Positions 19,890-29,712 of a stretch of 64,000 nt of DNA are shown here, piece by piece. The stretch comes from Spirochaetota bacterium (GTDB lineage: Bacteria > Spirochaetota > UBA4802 > UBA5550), in the NCBI GenBank assembly GCA_003246895.1, contig QKCL01000048.1:62001-126000 (forward strand). Reading direction: 5' to 3'. Under the pieces are notes generated by a model that made no database searches, was not told the DNA's origin, and saw only the letters and a list, made by a program, of their open reading frames with translations. The position numbers were made by a program, and so were the translations under genes. Each line of letters begins with the position of its first letter. The stretch's first letter is position 1.

Positions 19890-21401
19890 ATGAGAGGTAT
19901 TATAATCATGAATAGCACCATTTCGGTAATAGTTACATTTATTGCCTACCTGGTCATTATGCTTATGATAGGGTTGTGGGCATACAGAAAAACATCAAGT
20001 TCTTCAGATTATTTTTTGGGTGGACGTACACTTGGCCCCTGGCCGGCTGCGCTCTCTGCCGGAGCTTCAGACATGAGCGGATGGCTTCTTCTTGGACTGC
20101 CCGGGTATGCATATGCTTCGGGACTTGAGTCCATATGGATAGCAGCAGGGCTTCTTGTGGGAACATGGGCTAACTGGTTAATAAGTGCAAAGAGGCTGAG
20201 GACCTTTACCATAGTAGCAGATGACTCATTAACAATTCCTGAATTTCTTTCCAGAAGATTTGAGGACAAGACAAATTTGATACAGAGTATTTCGGCATTT
20301 TTTATTCTTCTGTTCTTTCTTTTCTATACCAGTTCCGGTCTTGTTGCTGGAGGAAAGCTCTTTGAAACAGTCTTCGGGCTGGATTACCGTTACGCCGTAG
20401 TAGTCGGAACTGTCTGTATCGTATCCTACACCATGATAGGCGGGTTCCTTGCTGTGTCATGGACTGATGTGGTGCAGGGATTGTTAATGGCAGCTGCACT
20501 TCTGATAGTGCCTGTTGCGGCTCTTCAGGGAAGTTTTTCCGGGATCGCTGAAAAACTCGGAAATATAAATCCTCACCTGCTGACAGTTTTTCATGATGTA
20601 AAGGGTAAGCCGCTTTCAGTAATAGCGATTGTTTCGCTGGTTGCATGGGGACTTGGGTATTTTGGTCAGCCCCATATTCTTGCCAGATTCAAGGCCACCA
20701 GAAGCAACAGGGATCTTGATACAGCCAGAAGAATTGCAGTGACCTGGACAGGTGTTTCAATGGGGGGAGCAATACTTGTGGGTCTTGCAGGACTGCTCTT
20801 CGTGAATAACAATTCCACTGTGAGCCTTGCAGATGGAGAGAAGATATTCATGGTTCTGGTAAATGCAATGTTCCATCCTGTGGTGGCGGGGATTCTCCTT
20901 GCGGCAATACTCGCTGCAATCATGAGTACTGCGGATTCGCAGCTTCTTGTTTCATCCTCCGCCCTTGCAGAGGACTTTTATAAAAAGGTAATCAGGCCTG
21001 ATGCCCGCACAGGAGAGGTCGTTTTCGTGGGCAGGATTTCCGTAATCACAATTTCAATAATTGCACTTGTTCTTGCCATGAATCCGGAGAGTTCTGTGCT
21101 GGGGCTTGTTTCCTATGCATGGGCAGGTTTCGGAGCGGCTTTCGGTCCTGTACTTCTTCTGAGTCTTTACTGGAGGAACATGAACAGATTCGGAGCTCTG
21201 GCCGGTATCATAACAGGTGGGCTCACTGTTGTAATATGGAAAAAGTTAAACGGCGGGATTTTCGATCTTTACGAAATAGTTCCCGGAATAATTTTTTCAT
21301 TCATTGCGGTTATTGCAGTGAGTATCATCACCGGGAAACCTTCCGAGAATACCCTGAATCTTTTTGAAAAATTCAGGACTGCTCTTGAAAAGGAAATATA
21401 A
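19890..21401 (+). CDS. putP: Sodium/proline symporter
   Basis: SDYFLGGRTLGPWPAALSAGASDMSGWLLLGLPG; AAIMSTADSQLLVSSSALAEDFY. Confidence 0.94.
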   Translation: MRGIIIMNSTISVIVTFIAYLVIMLMIGLWAYRKTSSSSDYFLGGRTLGPWPAALSAGASDMSGWLLLGLPGYAYASGLESIWIAAGLLVGTWANWLISAKRLRTFTIVADDSLTIPEFLSRRFEDKTNLIQSISAFFILLFFLFYTSSGLVAGGKLFETVFGLDYRYAVVVGTVCIVSYTMIGGFLAVSWTDVVQGLLMAAALLIVPVAALQGSFSGIAEKLGNINPHLLTVFHDVKGKPLSVIAIVSLVAWGLGYFGQPHILARFKATRSNRDLDTARRIAVTWTGVSMGGAILVGLAGLLFVNNNSTVSLADGEKIFMVLVNAMFHPVVAGILLAAILAAIMSTADSQLLVSSSALAEDFYKKVIRPDARTGEVVFVGRISVITISIIALVLAMNPESSVLGLVSYAWAGFGAAFGPVLLLSLYWRNMNRFGALAGIITGGLTVVIWKKLNGGIFDLYEIVPGIIFSFIAVIAVSIITGKPSENTLNLFEKFRTALEKEI

Positions 21402-21418
21402 AAAATAATTCATAATTG

Positions 21419-23074
21419 TCAGAGACTCACTATTGAGTCTCTGCCGTTCTCCTTGGCCGAGTACAAAGCCCTGTCTGCTCTTGTTATTGTTTTTTCAATC
21501 TTCTCATCTTTTATGTATTGGGTAACTCCAAAACTCACCGTTGATTTGAAGTTATTTTCTGTGCATTTACATTCAGCTGATTTAACGCCGTTTTTTATCC
21601 TTGTTAAAATTTCAACCGCCCCGGCCAGGTCGGTTCTTGTGAATAGGAAAAGAAATTCTTCCCCGCCCCAGCGTGAAATGTAGTCGGTATCCCTGCTGCA
21701 TTTCCTGAATATTTCGGAAACGCTCATAAGCAGCCTGTCCCCGCAGTCGTGTCCGTATGTGTCATTCACGGATTTGAAAAAGTCCAGGTCCGCAATTGCT
21801 ATGCAGAAACTATCGGTGTATCTTTTGTATATTTTCTCCTCCTCGACCATTATCTCAATCATTCTTCTTCTGTTTAAAAGACCTGTCAGTGGGTCAGTAT
21901 TGGCGTTAGACTTAACCTGGTGGTGCAGGAGGGCATTCTGCATTACAATACCCATTTGTTCCCCAAGGTATGTGAAAAATTCTTTGTCCATAAATGAGGT
22001 TTTTTCATGGGAAGTGTAGATTATTGTAATGGCTCCTAGAATATTGCCAGAAGCCCTGATCGGAACCGCTGCAATATGTTTGACACCATGTTTTTTGAAT
22101 TGTTCTGATAGAGCTGATTCAGGGTAGTTATTAATATCTGTTTCAACAATATCATTTATCTCTATTGCTTTTCCAGTTACGCCAGTGCCTGCTTTAAAAG
22201 AGAGCGGCTGGCTTTCCGTTGTATCATGGAGAGTGTAGACCATGGTGTAGTTACTGCCTGTTCCATCGGAAAGGAAAATTCCGCCGGCATCAATATGCAT
22301 TGTATCTTTTAAAATTTCCTTTATTTTTGGGTACAGTTCTTTCAGATCCAGATAAGGTGCTGTAGAGTTCAGGAATGAAAAAAGATTTCTCAGCTTTTCT
22401 TTTTCCATAGTCAGTTTTACTGTCTTTCCATGGAGAGATGCCCAGAACATTCCCAGCGTAAAGCTGATCTGATATGTCATGTGGTATATAAATGAAAATG
22501 ATGTGGTAAGGTTTTTCTGGTAAAGTGATGTCAGGCCCATGCTCTCTCTATATGTAAAAAGTACACGGGCGGTATAAAATACTGCTGAAACAGCAAACAG
22601 GGCAAAGAGGCTTTTGTTTCTTGTCCTGAGCCTGGAAACCGGACTGCTTTTATGTTCAGTGAGCAGTAATGCGCCGTATGTGAAGTTGGCTGCAAGCATA
22701 ACGGATATTATGATTATACGAGCCGGTGTATTGAACTGTCCGTAGGTGAAGTAGAGAAAACCCGTCATGTACGCACATGATGATATCAGTGCGTAGTAAA
22801 GACTTATTCTTTTTTTGCCATATTCAATTTCCGAGGCGGATAATATCTGAAAAAATGAACTCATGAGTATTAAATAGTTGGAAATGATGATTGATATAAA
22901 AATGCTTACATAGCTCTGAAGACTCAGCAGCAGAAAACCTGTAAATGCACATATGCTTGAAATTCTCCAGTCCCTGTGCCCTGGGTCTTCTTTTTTTGTG
23001 GTAGCCATAACTGTAAAAACTGCAGTGATCAGAAGAGTGAGATTCAGCATTATTACAATAGTCCGGTTATCCAT
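21419..23074 (-). CDS. Membrane-anchored GAF-GGDEF diguanylate cyclase
   Basis: N-term TM helices, GAF region, DPLTGLLNRRRM and RWGGEEFLFLF. Confidence 0.92.
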   Translation of the reverse strand: MDNRTIVIMLNLTLLITAVFTVMATTKKEDPGHRDWRISSICAFTGFLLLSLQSYVSIFISIIISNYLILMSSFFQILSASEIEYGKKRISLYYALISSCAYMTGFLYFTYGQFNTPARIIIISVMLAANFTYGALLLTEHKSSPVSRLRTRNKSLFALFAVSAVFYTARVLFTYRESMGLTSLYQKNLTTSFSFIYHMTYQISFTLGMFWASLHGKTVKLTMEKEKLRNLFSFLNSTAPYLDLKELYPKIKEILKDTMHIDAGGIFLSDGTGSNYTMVYTLHDTTESQPLSFKAGTGVTGKAIEINDIVETDINNYPESALSEQFKKHGVKHIAAVPIRASGNILGAITIIYTSHEKTSFMDKEFFTYLGEQMGIVMQNALLHHQVKSNANTDPLTGLLNRRRMIEIMVEEEKIYKRYTDSFCIAIADLDFFKSVNDTYGHDCGDRLLMSVSEIFRKCSRDTDYISRWGGEEFLFLFTRTDLAGAVEILTRIKNGVKSAECKCTENNFKSTVSFGVTQYIKDEKIEKTITRADRALYSAKENGRDSIVSL

Positions 23075-23300
23075 TAACTTTACTCCTATGCCTTTAAAGT
23101 ATTACTTATGCATGGTAAAAGCAATATGGACTCTAAAATGTTATAAAAAAATATAATGCGGGTTTGCCCTTAGCTGTAGAATCCGATGCTGATGTATGGT
23201 GTGGTTTCTGCCGTTATTTTTTATATATGGTGCTTCTTTAATGGAGTTGACTTTTTGTATATGCTGCTCAAGATTGAAAATAAAAAAATGAAGAGGTTGT

Positions 23301-23735
23301 ATGAAGAAAATAGCTCTGGCATTGGCTGTACTTTTCTGTTCAGTATCATTTTCCTTCGGGAGCGGAAATGTTCCGGCCGATGTAAAAATTGTCACAACAA
23401 AACTTAATAAGATTTTTTCAAATTATTACAATTCAATACTTAAGGCACAGAACGCCAGGCAGTTTGCATCTGCCATGAACAGGTATACCGATGACTTTTC
23501 AAAACTGCTGCCTGAACTCAAGGCGATTGAGAAAAAGTATAAGGGAAAAAATATTCCCGATGTGGAATACAGTTTTGAAGATTTTCAAAAGGAATGCGCG
23601 GGTGTAATGTCAGATGAAAAACTTGAACAGGCCTACAGTAAACATGCGAAGTACTATTCTGATCCGGAAGTACAGAAGGCAATGAACAGGATGATGCAGG
23701 TAATGCAGCAGTTCGATACGGAGGATGAAGAATAA
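23301..23735 (+). CDS. Secreted hypothetical protein
   Basis: Signal peptide MKKIALALAVLFCSVSFSFG. Confidence 0.65.
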   Translation: MKKIALALAVLFCSVSFSFGSGNVPADVKIVTTKLNKIFSNYYNSILKAQNARQFASAMNRYTDDFSKLLPELKAIEKKYKGKNIPDVEYSFEDFQKECAGVMSDEKLEQAYSKHAKYYSDPEVQKAMNRMMQVMQQFDTEDEE

Positions 23736-23779
23736 TTTTTTCCATGCATGGAGAGGGGGCTCTTTGTAATAGTGTCCCC

Positions 23780-24649
23780 TCACTTTATCTCCAGCCGTGC
23801 CCTGATCATTCCGTTTCTCACCCTGTAAAAAATAATGCTTAAAATATATGCCACGCCTGCAATAACGACTGTAAGTGAACCGGTAGGCAGGCTGAGTAGA
23901 AAACTGAGAACAAGCCCTGCGGTCATAAAGACTGCGCAGAGGCCTGCTGAAATCGCCATCATACCACGCAGTTTTTTTGTAAAGAGACCGCCGATTGCAG
24001 GAGGAATCGTAAGCATGGCTATTACCATAACTATCCCAACAATTGTAATAAGGAGCAGTATTGTAACTGAAATCAGAACTATAAGCATTATCATGAATAT
24101 ATTAACGTTGAGTCCCCGTATTCTTGCGAAGTCCTCGTCAAAAATGGTGGCCACTATCTGGTTATAGAATATTCCGGAGATCACTGTAATGATGGCGGCA
24201 AGCACTGTAATCAGCAGAATATCTCTGAAAGTCAAAAGAAGTATGTTGCCGAAAAGGTAACTCATTGGGTCTGTATATCCCGGTGTAACAGACATGAATA
24301 GGAGTCCAATGGACATTCCCACTGCCCATATAGCTCCGATCACGGTATCAATTCTCTCCTTTCCCCTGATGATGGCATAGCTCAGAATTACTGACATGAG
24401 AATTGCAAATGTGAAAGCCCCTGTCATGGGGGAGATCTGTTTCAGGCCAAGAACATTATTGCAGAACAGTGCAAGTCCTATCCCTCCAAGAACTGAATGG
24501 CTAACAGCTCCCGCAACGTAACTCATTCTTTTTACAACAACGAATGATCCAATTATGCCGAAGGGAACACTGGATACAAGACCGGTGATGAGAGCATAAC
24601 GTATAAATGGAACATCACTGCTCAGGAGAGCATGAAGAAAATCTGTCAT
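23780..24649 (-). CDS. znuB: Zinc ABC transporter permease
   Basis: ABC-3 family: SSVPFGIIGSFVVVKRMSYVAGAVSHSVLGGIGLA. Confidence 0.92.
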   Translation of the reverse strand: MTDFLHALLSSDVPFIRYALITGLVSSVPFGIIGSFVVVKRMSYVAGAVSHSVLGGIGLALFCNNVLGLKQISPMTGAFTFAILMSVILSYAIIRGKERIDTVIGAIWAVGMSIGLLFMSVTPGYTDPMSYLFGNILLLTFRDILLITVLAAIITVISGIFYNQIVATIFDEDFARIRGLNVNIFMIMLIVLISVTILLLITIVGIVMVIAMLTIPPAIGGLFTKKLRGMMAISAGLCAVFMTAGLVLSFLLSLPTGSLTVVIAGVAYILSIIFYRVRNGMIRARLEIK

Positions 24650-25410
24650 CAGCTGTTTCCCCTGCCTGTGCTGTTTAGTTTTGTATCATGTCTTACTATG
24701 AAAGACTGGTTTCCATATGAGGATGATACAATTTTGCTGAACCTGTCGTCAATTGGGTGTTCGGCGAGTGTCTTGTTTATGCAGAAAACCCTGTCAGTAA
24801 TATTGGAAACAAAACCTGTGTCGTGCGTCACTATGAGTATTGTCATTTTTTTGCTCAGTTCCTTGAGAATCAGGTTCAGCCTGTTCTGTGAAGGAGAGTC
24901 AATGTTGGAAGTGGGTTCGTCAAGTAGAAGAATTTCCGCATCTGACAGTATGGATCTTGCAATGAGCATTCTCTGTATCTGCCCCCCCGAGATTTCACTG
25001 AACCTTTCATTCTTCAGTTCGCACAACTCAAGCGCTTCCATTGCTTCACTAACCCTGAGCCTGTCTTTTTTTGTATAGAAACCGAAGGGCCGCACCCGTC
25101 CTGAAAGTATAACTTCTCCCACTGTGATGGGAAATTTCCTGTCCAGAGTCATATATTGCGGAACATATCCCATGTACTTCCTTGCAGATTCGGGAGACTT
25201 TCCCTTTATGAGAACAGTCCCCGACTGAGGTTTCAGAAATCCAAGCAGGAGTTTTAAGAGAGTGGTTTTTCCTCCGCCGTTTGGCCCCACTATGGATATG
25301 ATCTCTCCATGACCTACAGAGAAGGATACATCTCTGAGAATTATATTAGAGCTGTATCCGAAAGAGAGATTTTCGACCTTTATGATATGGTCACTGCTTT
25401 TTTTTACCAT
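24649..25410 (-). CDS. znuC: Zinc ABC transporter ATPase
   Basis: Walker A GPNGGGKTTL, EISGGQIQRMLIAR, LLLDEPTSNID. Confidence 0.93.
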   Translation of the reverse strand: MVKKSSDHIIKVENLSFGYSSNIILRDVSFSVGHGEIISIVGPNGGGKTTLLKLLLGFLKPQSGTVLIKGKSPESARKYMGYVPQYMTLDRKFPITVGEVILSGRVRPFGFYTKKDRLRVSEAMEALELCELKNERFSEISGGQIQRMLIARSILSDAEILLLDEPTSNIDSPSQNRLNLILKELSKKMTILIVTHDTGFVSNITDRVFCINKTLAEHPIDDRFSKIVSSSYGNQSFIVRHDTKLNSTGRGNS

Positions 25411-26302
25411 CTGTAAATGATTCCCTTATCCTTTCACCTGTCATTTTCAGGTTATTGATATAGTCCGGATTGAGGGGGTTAAGTTTTATCACCGCTCCGC
25501 CTATTGCCTTTGCAACTGCTCCGGCGCTTTTTTCTGAAAATTCAGGCTGTACAAAAATAACTTTGACCTTTTCGGTCTTTGCACTTCCTATAATCTTTGC
25601 CAGCTGCGACGGCAAAGGAGATTTTCCTCCGGTTTCAATGGCTTCCTGCTTCATGCCGTACTCATCTGAAAAATAGCCGAATGCCGGGTGAAATACAAAG
25701 ATAGTTTTTCCTTTCAGGGGTGTCATGTTTTTTTTGAGCATTTCATGGAGTTTTTCAAGATCGGAAATGAGGGTGTCATAGTTTTTTTTCAGCTGCTCTT
25801 TCCTGTCCGGGATCAGTTCAGAAAGTGCTTCATAGATATTCTTCGCATGAATTTCCGCCAGTTTCGGAGACATCCATGTGTGAGGGTCTTCTGTTGTCCC
25901 GTGGTCATCATGCTCTTCATTTTTGTTATGGCCTTGATTATCGTGATGCTCATGGTGTTCCAGAAATCTTTTTTTAATGCCTGAAGAGGTGTCGACAATT
26001 TTCAGGCCTTTGATATCCTTAATTCTGCCCAGAAATGCCTTTTCAAATGGGACACCAACGGCGAAGAAAATTTTTGATTTTGAAAGCGTCAGTACCTGAT
26101 CGGGGGTAGGTTCGTATGTTGCCGGGCTTTTCCCGGGGCCCACCAGTACATTTATCTGAACTGTGTCTCCTGCAATTTTTTCAACGAAGAATTTCTGGGG
26201 CAGAATGCTTGTGAAAACCTGAATTCTGTTGTTTCCGGGAGCTTTTCCCCCGCAGGAAATAATGGAAAGTGTAAAAAGAAAGAGTAAGAGTTTGGATTTC
26301 AT
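25391..26302 (-). CDS. znuA: Zinc ABC transporter substrate-binding lipoprotein with His-rich loop
   Basis: Lipobox LSIISCGG; HHEHHDNQGHNKNEEHDDHG; PHTWMSPK. Confidence 0.93.
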   Translation of the reverse strand: MKSKLLLFLFTLSIISCGGKAPGNNRIQVFTSILPQKFFVEKIAGDTVQINVLVGPGKSPATYEPTPDQVLTLSKSKIFFAVGVPFEKAFLGRIKDIKGLKIVDTSSGIKKRFLEHHEHHDNQGHNKNEEHDDHGTTEDPHTWMSPKLAEIHAKNIYEALSELIPDRKEQLKKNYDTLISDLEKLHEMLKKNMTPLKGKTIFVFHPAFGYFSDEYGMKQEAIETGGKSPLPSQLAKIIGSAKTEKVKVIFVQPEFSEKSAGAVAKAIGGAVIKLNPLNPDYINNLKMTGERIRESFTDGKKKQ

Positions 26303-26356
26303 TTTTCCCTCCTGTTTTTAGTTATGATATATCAGGAGGCTGTTGAGTCAATCACT

Positions 26357-26377
26357 AAATGCAAGTTATTTGCATTT
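26357..26377. promoter_or_regulatory. Candidate Zur operator
   Basis: Perfect 8-5-8 inverted repeat AAATGCAA-gttat-TTGCATTT between zur and znuA. Confidence 0.6.
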
Positions 26378-26779
26378 GTCGCAAATTCCGGATATGTTCA
26401 GTGATATTTCATCTATCTGGTACTCACTGTATTTACGGGAAAGTGATTTTGTTATCTGGTCTTCGATCCTGTCCAGGCAGATTATCCTTTTGCACTTTAC
26501 ACATTGAAAGTGCGCATGAACCGGATTGTGTATGCATGAAATTTCGAATCGGCGTATTTCTCCTTCAGAGAGAACTTCCCGGACGATCCCTTTTTTCTTA
26601 AGCTGTGTCATTATTCTGTAGATTGTGGCCTGATCCATATGTGCATCAAGATCATGTTCAATATCCTGAATGGTAAAGACCCGGCCTGTATTAATTATCT
26701 TATCAAGGACAAGGATGCGCTGTCTGGTGGCCTTTAGTTTATGCTCTTTTAAAAGAGTTTCCGCGTTGCATTTGCTCAT
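26366..26779 (-). CDS. zur: Fur-family regulator, probable Zur
   Basis: LKATRQRILVLDKI; CVKCKRIICLD and CDKCK zinc motifs; operonic with znuACB. Confidence 0.88.
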   Translation of the reverse strand: MSKCNAETLLKEHKLKATRQRILVLDKIINTGRVFTIQDIEHDLDAHMDQATIYRIMTQLKKKGIVREVLSEGEIRRFEISCIHNPVHAHFQCVKCKRIICLDRIEDQITKSLSRKYSEYQIDEISLNISGICDKCK

Positions 26780-26903
26780 AATTTAGCTTGTAATTTTTTT
26801 TGTATATGTTATGGTTTCCTGAATTATCCGCAATGATAAAAAATTGGCAATGTTTTTTTATTCACAGCGGCAATGGAAGTTAAAAAAAGGATGGAGGTTT
26901 TGA

Positions 26904-28283
26904 GTGACCAGAAAAGAAACAGATGTTGTGGTAATTGGTGCAGGCAGTGCAGGATCTCTGGCTGCGAGAGACGCTGCAAGGGCGGGCCTGAGAGTGCTTC
27001 TCGTGGATAAAAGGAACCGTTATGAAATAGGTAAGAAACTTACCTATGATACTCTTCCTGCCTATATATGTGATGTCGTTGATATAGAAGTGCCAAAGGG
27101 TGATGAAGTGGATATGCACATGGAGAAACTTAAAGTTTTTGCCCCGGGCAAAAAGTACAGTTTTGAAGCTCCCCTTGAAGCATATCTTGTTGACCGGCTG
27201 AAATTCGGCCAGAGGCTCCTTGGTTATGCACTTGAGGCCGGTGCTGAACTCTTTGATGAAACAGAATTCTATGAGCCCATTGTGGACGGTGATTTTGTAC
27301 AGGGAGTAAGATGCAGAAACAGTAATACTGAACATTTTGAAGTTTATGCAAAGGTAGTAATAGACGCCAGCGGTTTTGAGCGGGCAGTATCAATATCCCT
27401 GCCGGACAGCGTTTTCGGGAGTGAGCCCCTTGATCATGAGGATATTATCTGGGGCTACAGGGAAATCCGTGATATAATCGGGAAGGATGATACTGTTCCT
27501 CCCCATGATTATCCTGGGTGGTACTGCTATATTGAAAATGACGGGTACGCCTGGGTTGTGCCTGAAAGTTCAGGACGTGGAAATATCGGCTGCGGTCTGC
27601 CTCTTTCATCGGCAAAGGAATCTCCTGAAAATATTACCAAAAGGTACTGTGAGGGTAACAGGGAAATCTTCGGTGAAAAGATCTATGAGTACGGCACAGG
27701 GCCTACTCCTTATCTGCCCATAAGAACATGCCAGCCGGAACTTGCGGGCAATGGTTTCATGGTTGTAGGAGACGCGGCATATCAGGCTTCCCCTGTATCT
27801 GCATTCGGCATGGCAGCATCAATGGTTGCCGGAAGGGAAGCTGCATCTGCTGCCGTATCTGCCATAAAAAATGGAGACTGTACACGTGATTCCCTCTGGA
27901 AATACAATGTAGAGTACAAGAGAAACATGGGGGCAAATCAGGCGTTCATTGACCCGATGTGTATTTTTATCCAGAATGCTTCTGACAGTGAGATAGAGAC
28001 TCTCATACGTAAAAAACTTATAGGCCCCTATGAGTTCAGCCTTGTATGGACAGACCAGGTCTTCACATATTCCCTCATGGATCTTGTTAAAAAGTTTTTT
28101 CTGGGATTTCCACATATTTTTCTGCTGCTGAAACTGAATTCAGTATACGGCATATGCAAAAAGATGGAGAAGCTTTACAGGAAATTTCCTGAAAGGTATA
28201 ACGATTTTGAAGAATGGAACAGAAACAGACGGGCCCTGTACTTCAGGCTTTTCAGAAGGCTGGGTCTGGACAGAAAAATCTAG
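26904..28283 (+). CDS. FAD-dependent oxidoreductase of the geranylgeranyl reductase family
   Basis: DVVVIGAGSAGSLAARDAARAGLRVLLVDKR; GFMVVGDAAYQASPVSAFGMAASMVAGR; GTG start. Confidence 0.88.
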   Translation: MTRKETDVVVIGAGSAGSLAARDAARAGLRVLLVDKRNRYEIGKKLTYDTLPAYICDVVDIEVPKGDEVDMHMEKLKVFAPGKKYSFEAPLEAYLVDRLKFGQRLLGYALEAGAELFDETEFYEPIVDGDFVQGVRCRNSNTEHFEVYAKVVIDASGFERAVSISLPDSVFGSEPLDHEDIIWGYREIRDIIGKDDTVPPHDYPGWYCYIENDGYAWVVPESSGRGNIGCGLPLSSAKESPENITKRYCEGNREIFGEKIYEYGTGPTPYLPIRTCQPELAGNGFMVVGDAAYQASPVSAFGMAASMVAGREAASAAVSAIKNGDCTRDSLWKYNVEYKRNMGANQAFIDPMCIFIQNASDSEIETLIRKKLIGPYEFSLVWTDQVFTYSLMDLVKKFFLGFPHIFLLLKLNSVYGICKKMEKLYRKFPERYNDFEEWNRNRRALYFRLFRRLGLDRKI

Positions 28284-28426
28284 TTATCCGTTTTTTTCTT
28301 TTTCTTTTTTTTCTTCTTTTTGATCTTCAGCTCCAGCGGGCTGGAGAGTCCTGTTTTTCTGAGGGGGCAGTCCTTGCAGAATTTGCCCTCTTTTTTCCAT
28401 TTCTGGCAGCATTTGCTTTTACTCAT
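28280..28426 (-). CDS. 48-aa Cys-rich small protein with poly-Lys tail (not in ORF track)
   Basis: MSKSKCCQKWKKEGKFCKDCPLRKTGLSSPLELKIKKKKKKKKKTDN*; AAGGGGG upstream of ATG. Confidence 0.6.
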   Translation of the reverse strand: MSKSKCCQKWKKEGKFCKDCPLRKTGLSSPLELKIKKKKKKKKKKTDN

Positions 28427-28574
28427 CCGAGTAGTGCCCCCTTGAATATGTGCGTTTTATATTATTCTATATTAAAGCAATGTAAAAGAATCAACATTTT
28501 AAATAATTTTTATTTTCAATGATTTCCATGATTATTATCTTCGCTAAACAGGACTAAAGTGACTTTTTTAGAAA

Positions 28575-29681
28575 ATGATGATTACAGATAAAATAAGAAA
28601 ATATGCTGAGTCGCATCTCAGAAACAGACAGCATACCGATGAGGTACATAACAGAAGAATTTTACCGGCAAAACTTGCCGTTATCTCAACATTTCTGATA
28701 CTGACGATTTTTCCCCTTTATGGATACTTCACAGGGAATACGCGTGCGGTGGAGGTTGAAGTTTCTCTTCTGGCTATATACACTGCCGTTTTTTTTGCAC
28801 TCAGGAGAAAATATGGCACTGTTCTGATCTGCCAGGTTGTGCTTTTTATTGTATATATTGGTCTCTTTGTGATAATCTTCATGCTGAGAGGTGAGCACTA
28901 TCTTCCAATCTGGGTATTTGGTTTTCATTTGTACTCACTGGTTCTATACGGACACAGGGCCGGGATTGTGCTCTCGACTCTCCTTTTTACCTATACTGCT
29001 GCTGTAATGACATACTGGATAGGGGAGACCACAACTTTTGAGGAGGTTGTTCGTTTTTCCGGTGTGTCACTGGTCCTGCTTACCATAGGTTATTACTATG
29101 AGTATTCAGTATACAGAACTCTGACAAGGCTTAATGAACTGAATATTTCTCTCGGCACTCTCAGTAAAACCGATGACCTTACGGGGCTGTACAACAGAAG
29201 ATATTTCAATGAAGTTTTCAGCAGCCAGATACGGATACACCGCCGCCACAGAGGATTTCTGGTGTTCATGATGCTTGATGTGGATTTTTTTAAGAAATAC
29301 AACGATATATACGGGCATCAGGCGGGGGACAACACACTCCGAAGAGTGGCGCTTTCTATGAAGAGTTCCATGAGAAGACCCGATGATTATATTTTCAGGC
29401 TTGGAGGAGAGGAGTTTGGTATACTTTTTTCTGTTGAAGACCGCGATAAAATTGCCCCGTTAGCCAGAAGGATTGTGCGTGCTGTTGAGGAACTGGAAAT
29501 AGAGCATGCCGGCAGCACTGTTTCAGATTATGTTACAATATCTGCAGGAGTATTTATAATAGATGTGGATAATAATATGACACAGCACCAGATATACAGG
29601 AAATGTGACGGCGCACTCTATATGGCTAAAAGTCAGGGACGGAACAGGTGCGTGCTTCTATTTGAGCCATGCAATGTTTAA
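28575..29681 (+). CDS. Membrane GGDEF diguanylate cyclase
   Basis: TM N-term; DDLTGLYNRRYF; RLGGEEFGILF. Confidence 0.92.
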   Translation: MMITDKIRKYAESHLRNRQHTDEVHNRRILPAKLAVISTFLILTIFPLYGYFTGNTRAVEVEVSLLAIYTAVFFALRRKYGTVLICQVVLFIVYIGLFVIIFMLRGEHYLPIWVFGFHLYSLVLYGHRAGIVLSTLLFTYTAAVMTYWIGETTTFEEVVRFSGVSLVLLTIGYYYEYSVYRTLTRLNELNISLGTLSKTDDLTGLYNRRYFNEVFSSQIRIHRRHRGFLVFMMLDVDFFKKYNDIYGHQAGDNTLRRVALSMKSSMRRPDDYIFRLGGEEFGILFSVEDRDKIAPLARRIVRAVEELEIEHAGSTVSDYVTISAGVFIIDVDNNMTQHQIYRKCDGALYMAKSQGRNRCVLLFEPCNV

Positions 29682-29712
29682 TGGGCCGAATACAATGACC
29701 AGTTAATAACCC

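Noticed and set aside
21421-21442. AGAGACTCA-ctat-TGAGTCTCT hairpin
   Set aside because: Overlaps the end of the GGDEF gene; probably an ordinary weak terminator, not pursued as novel.
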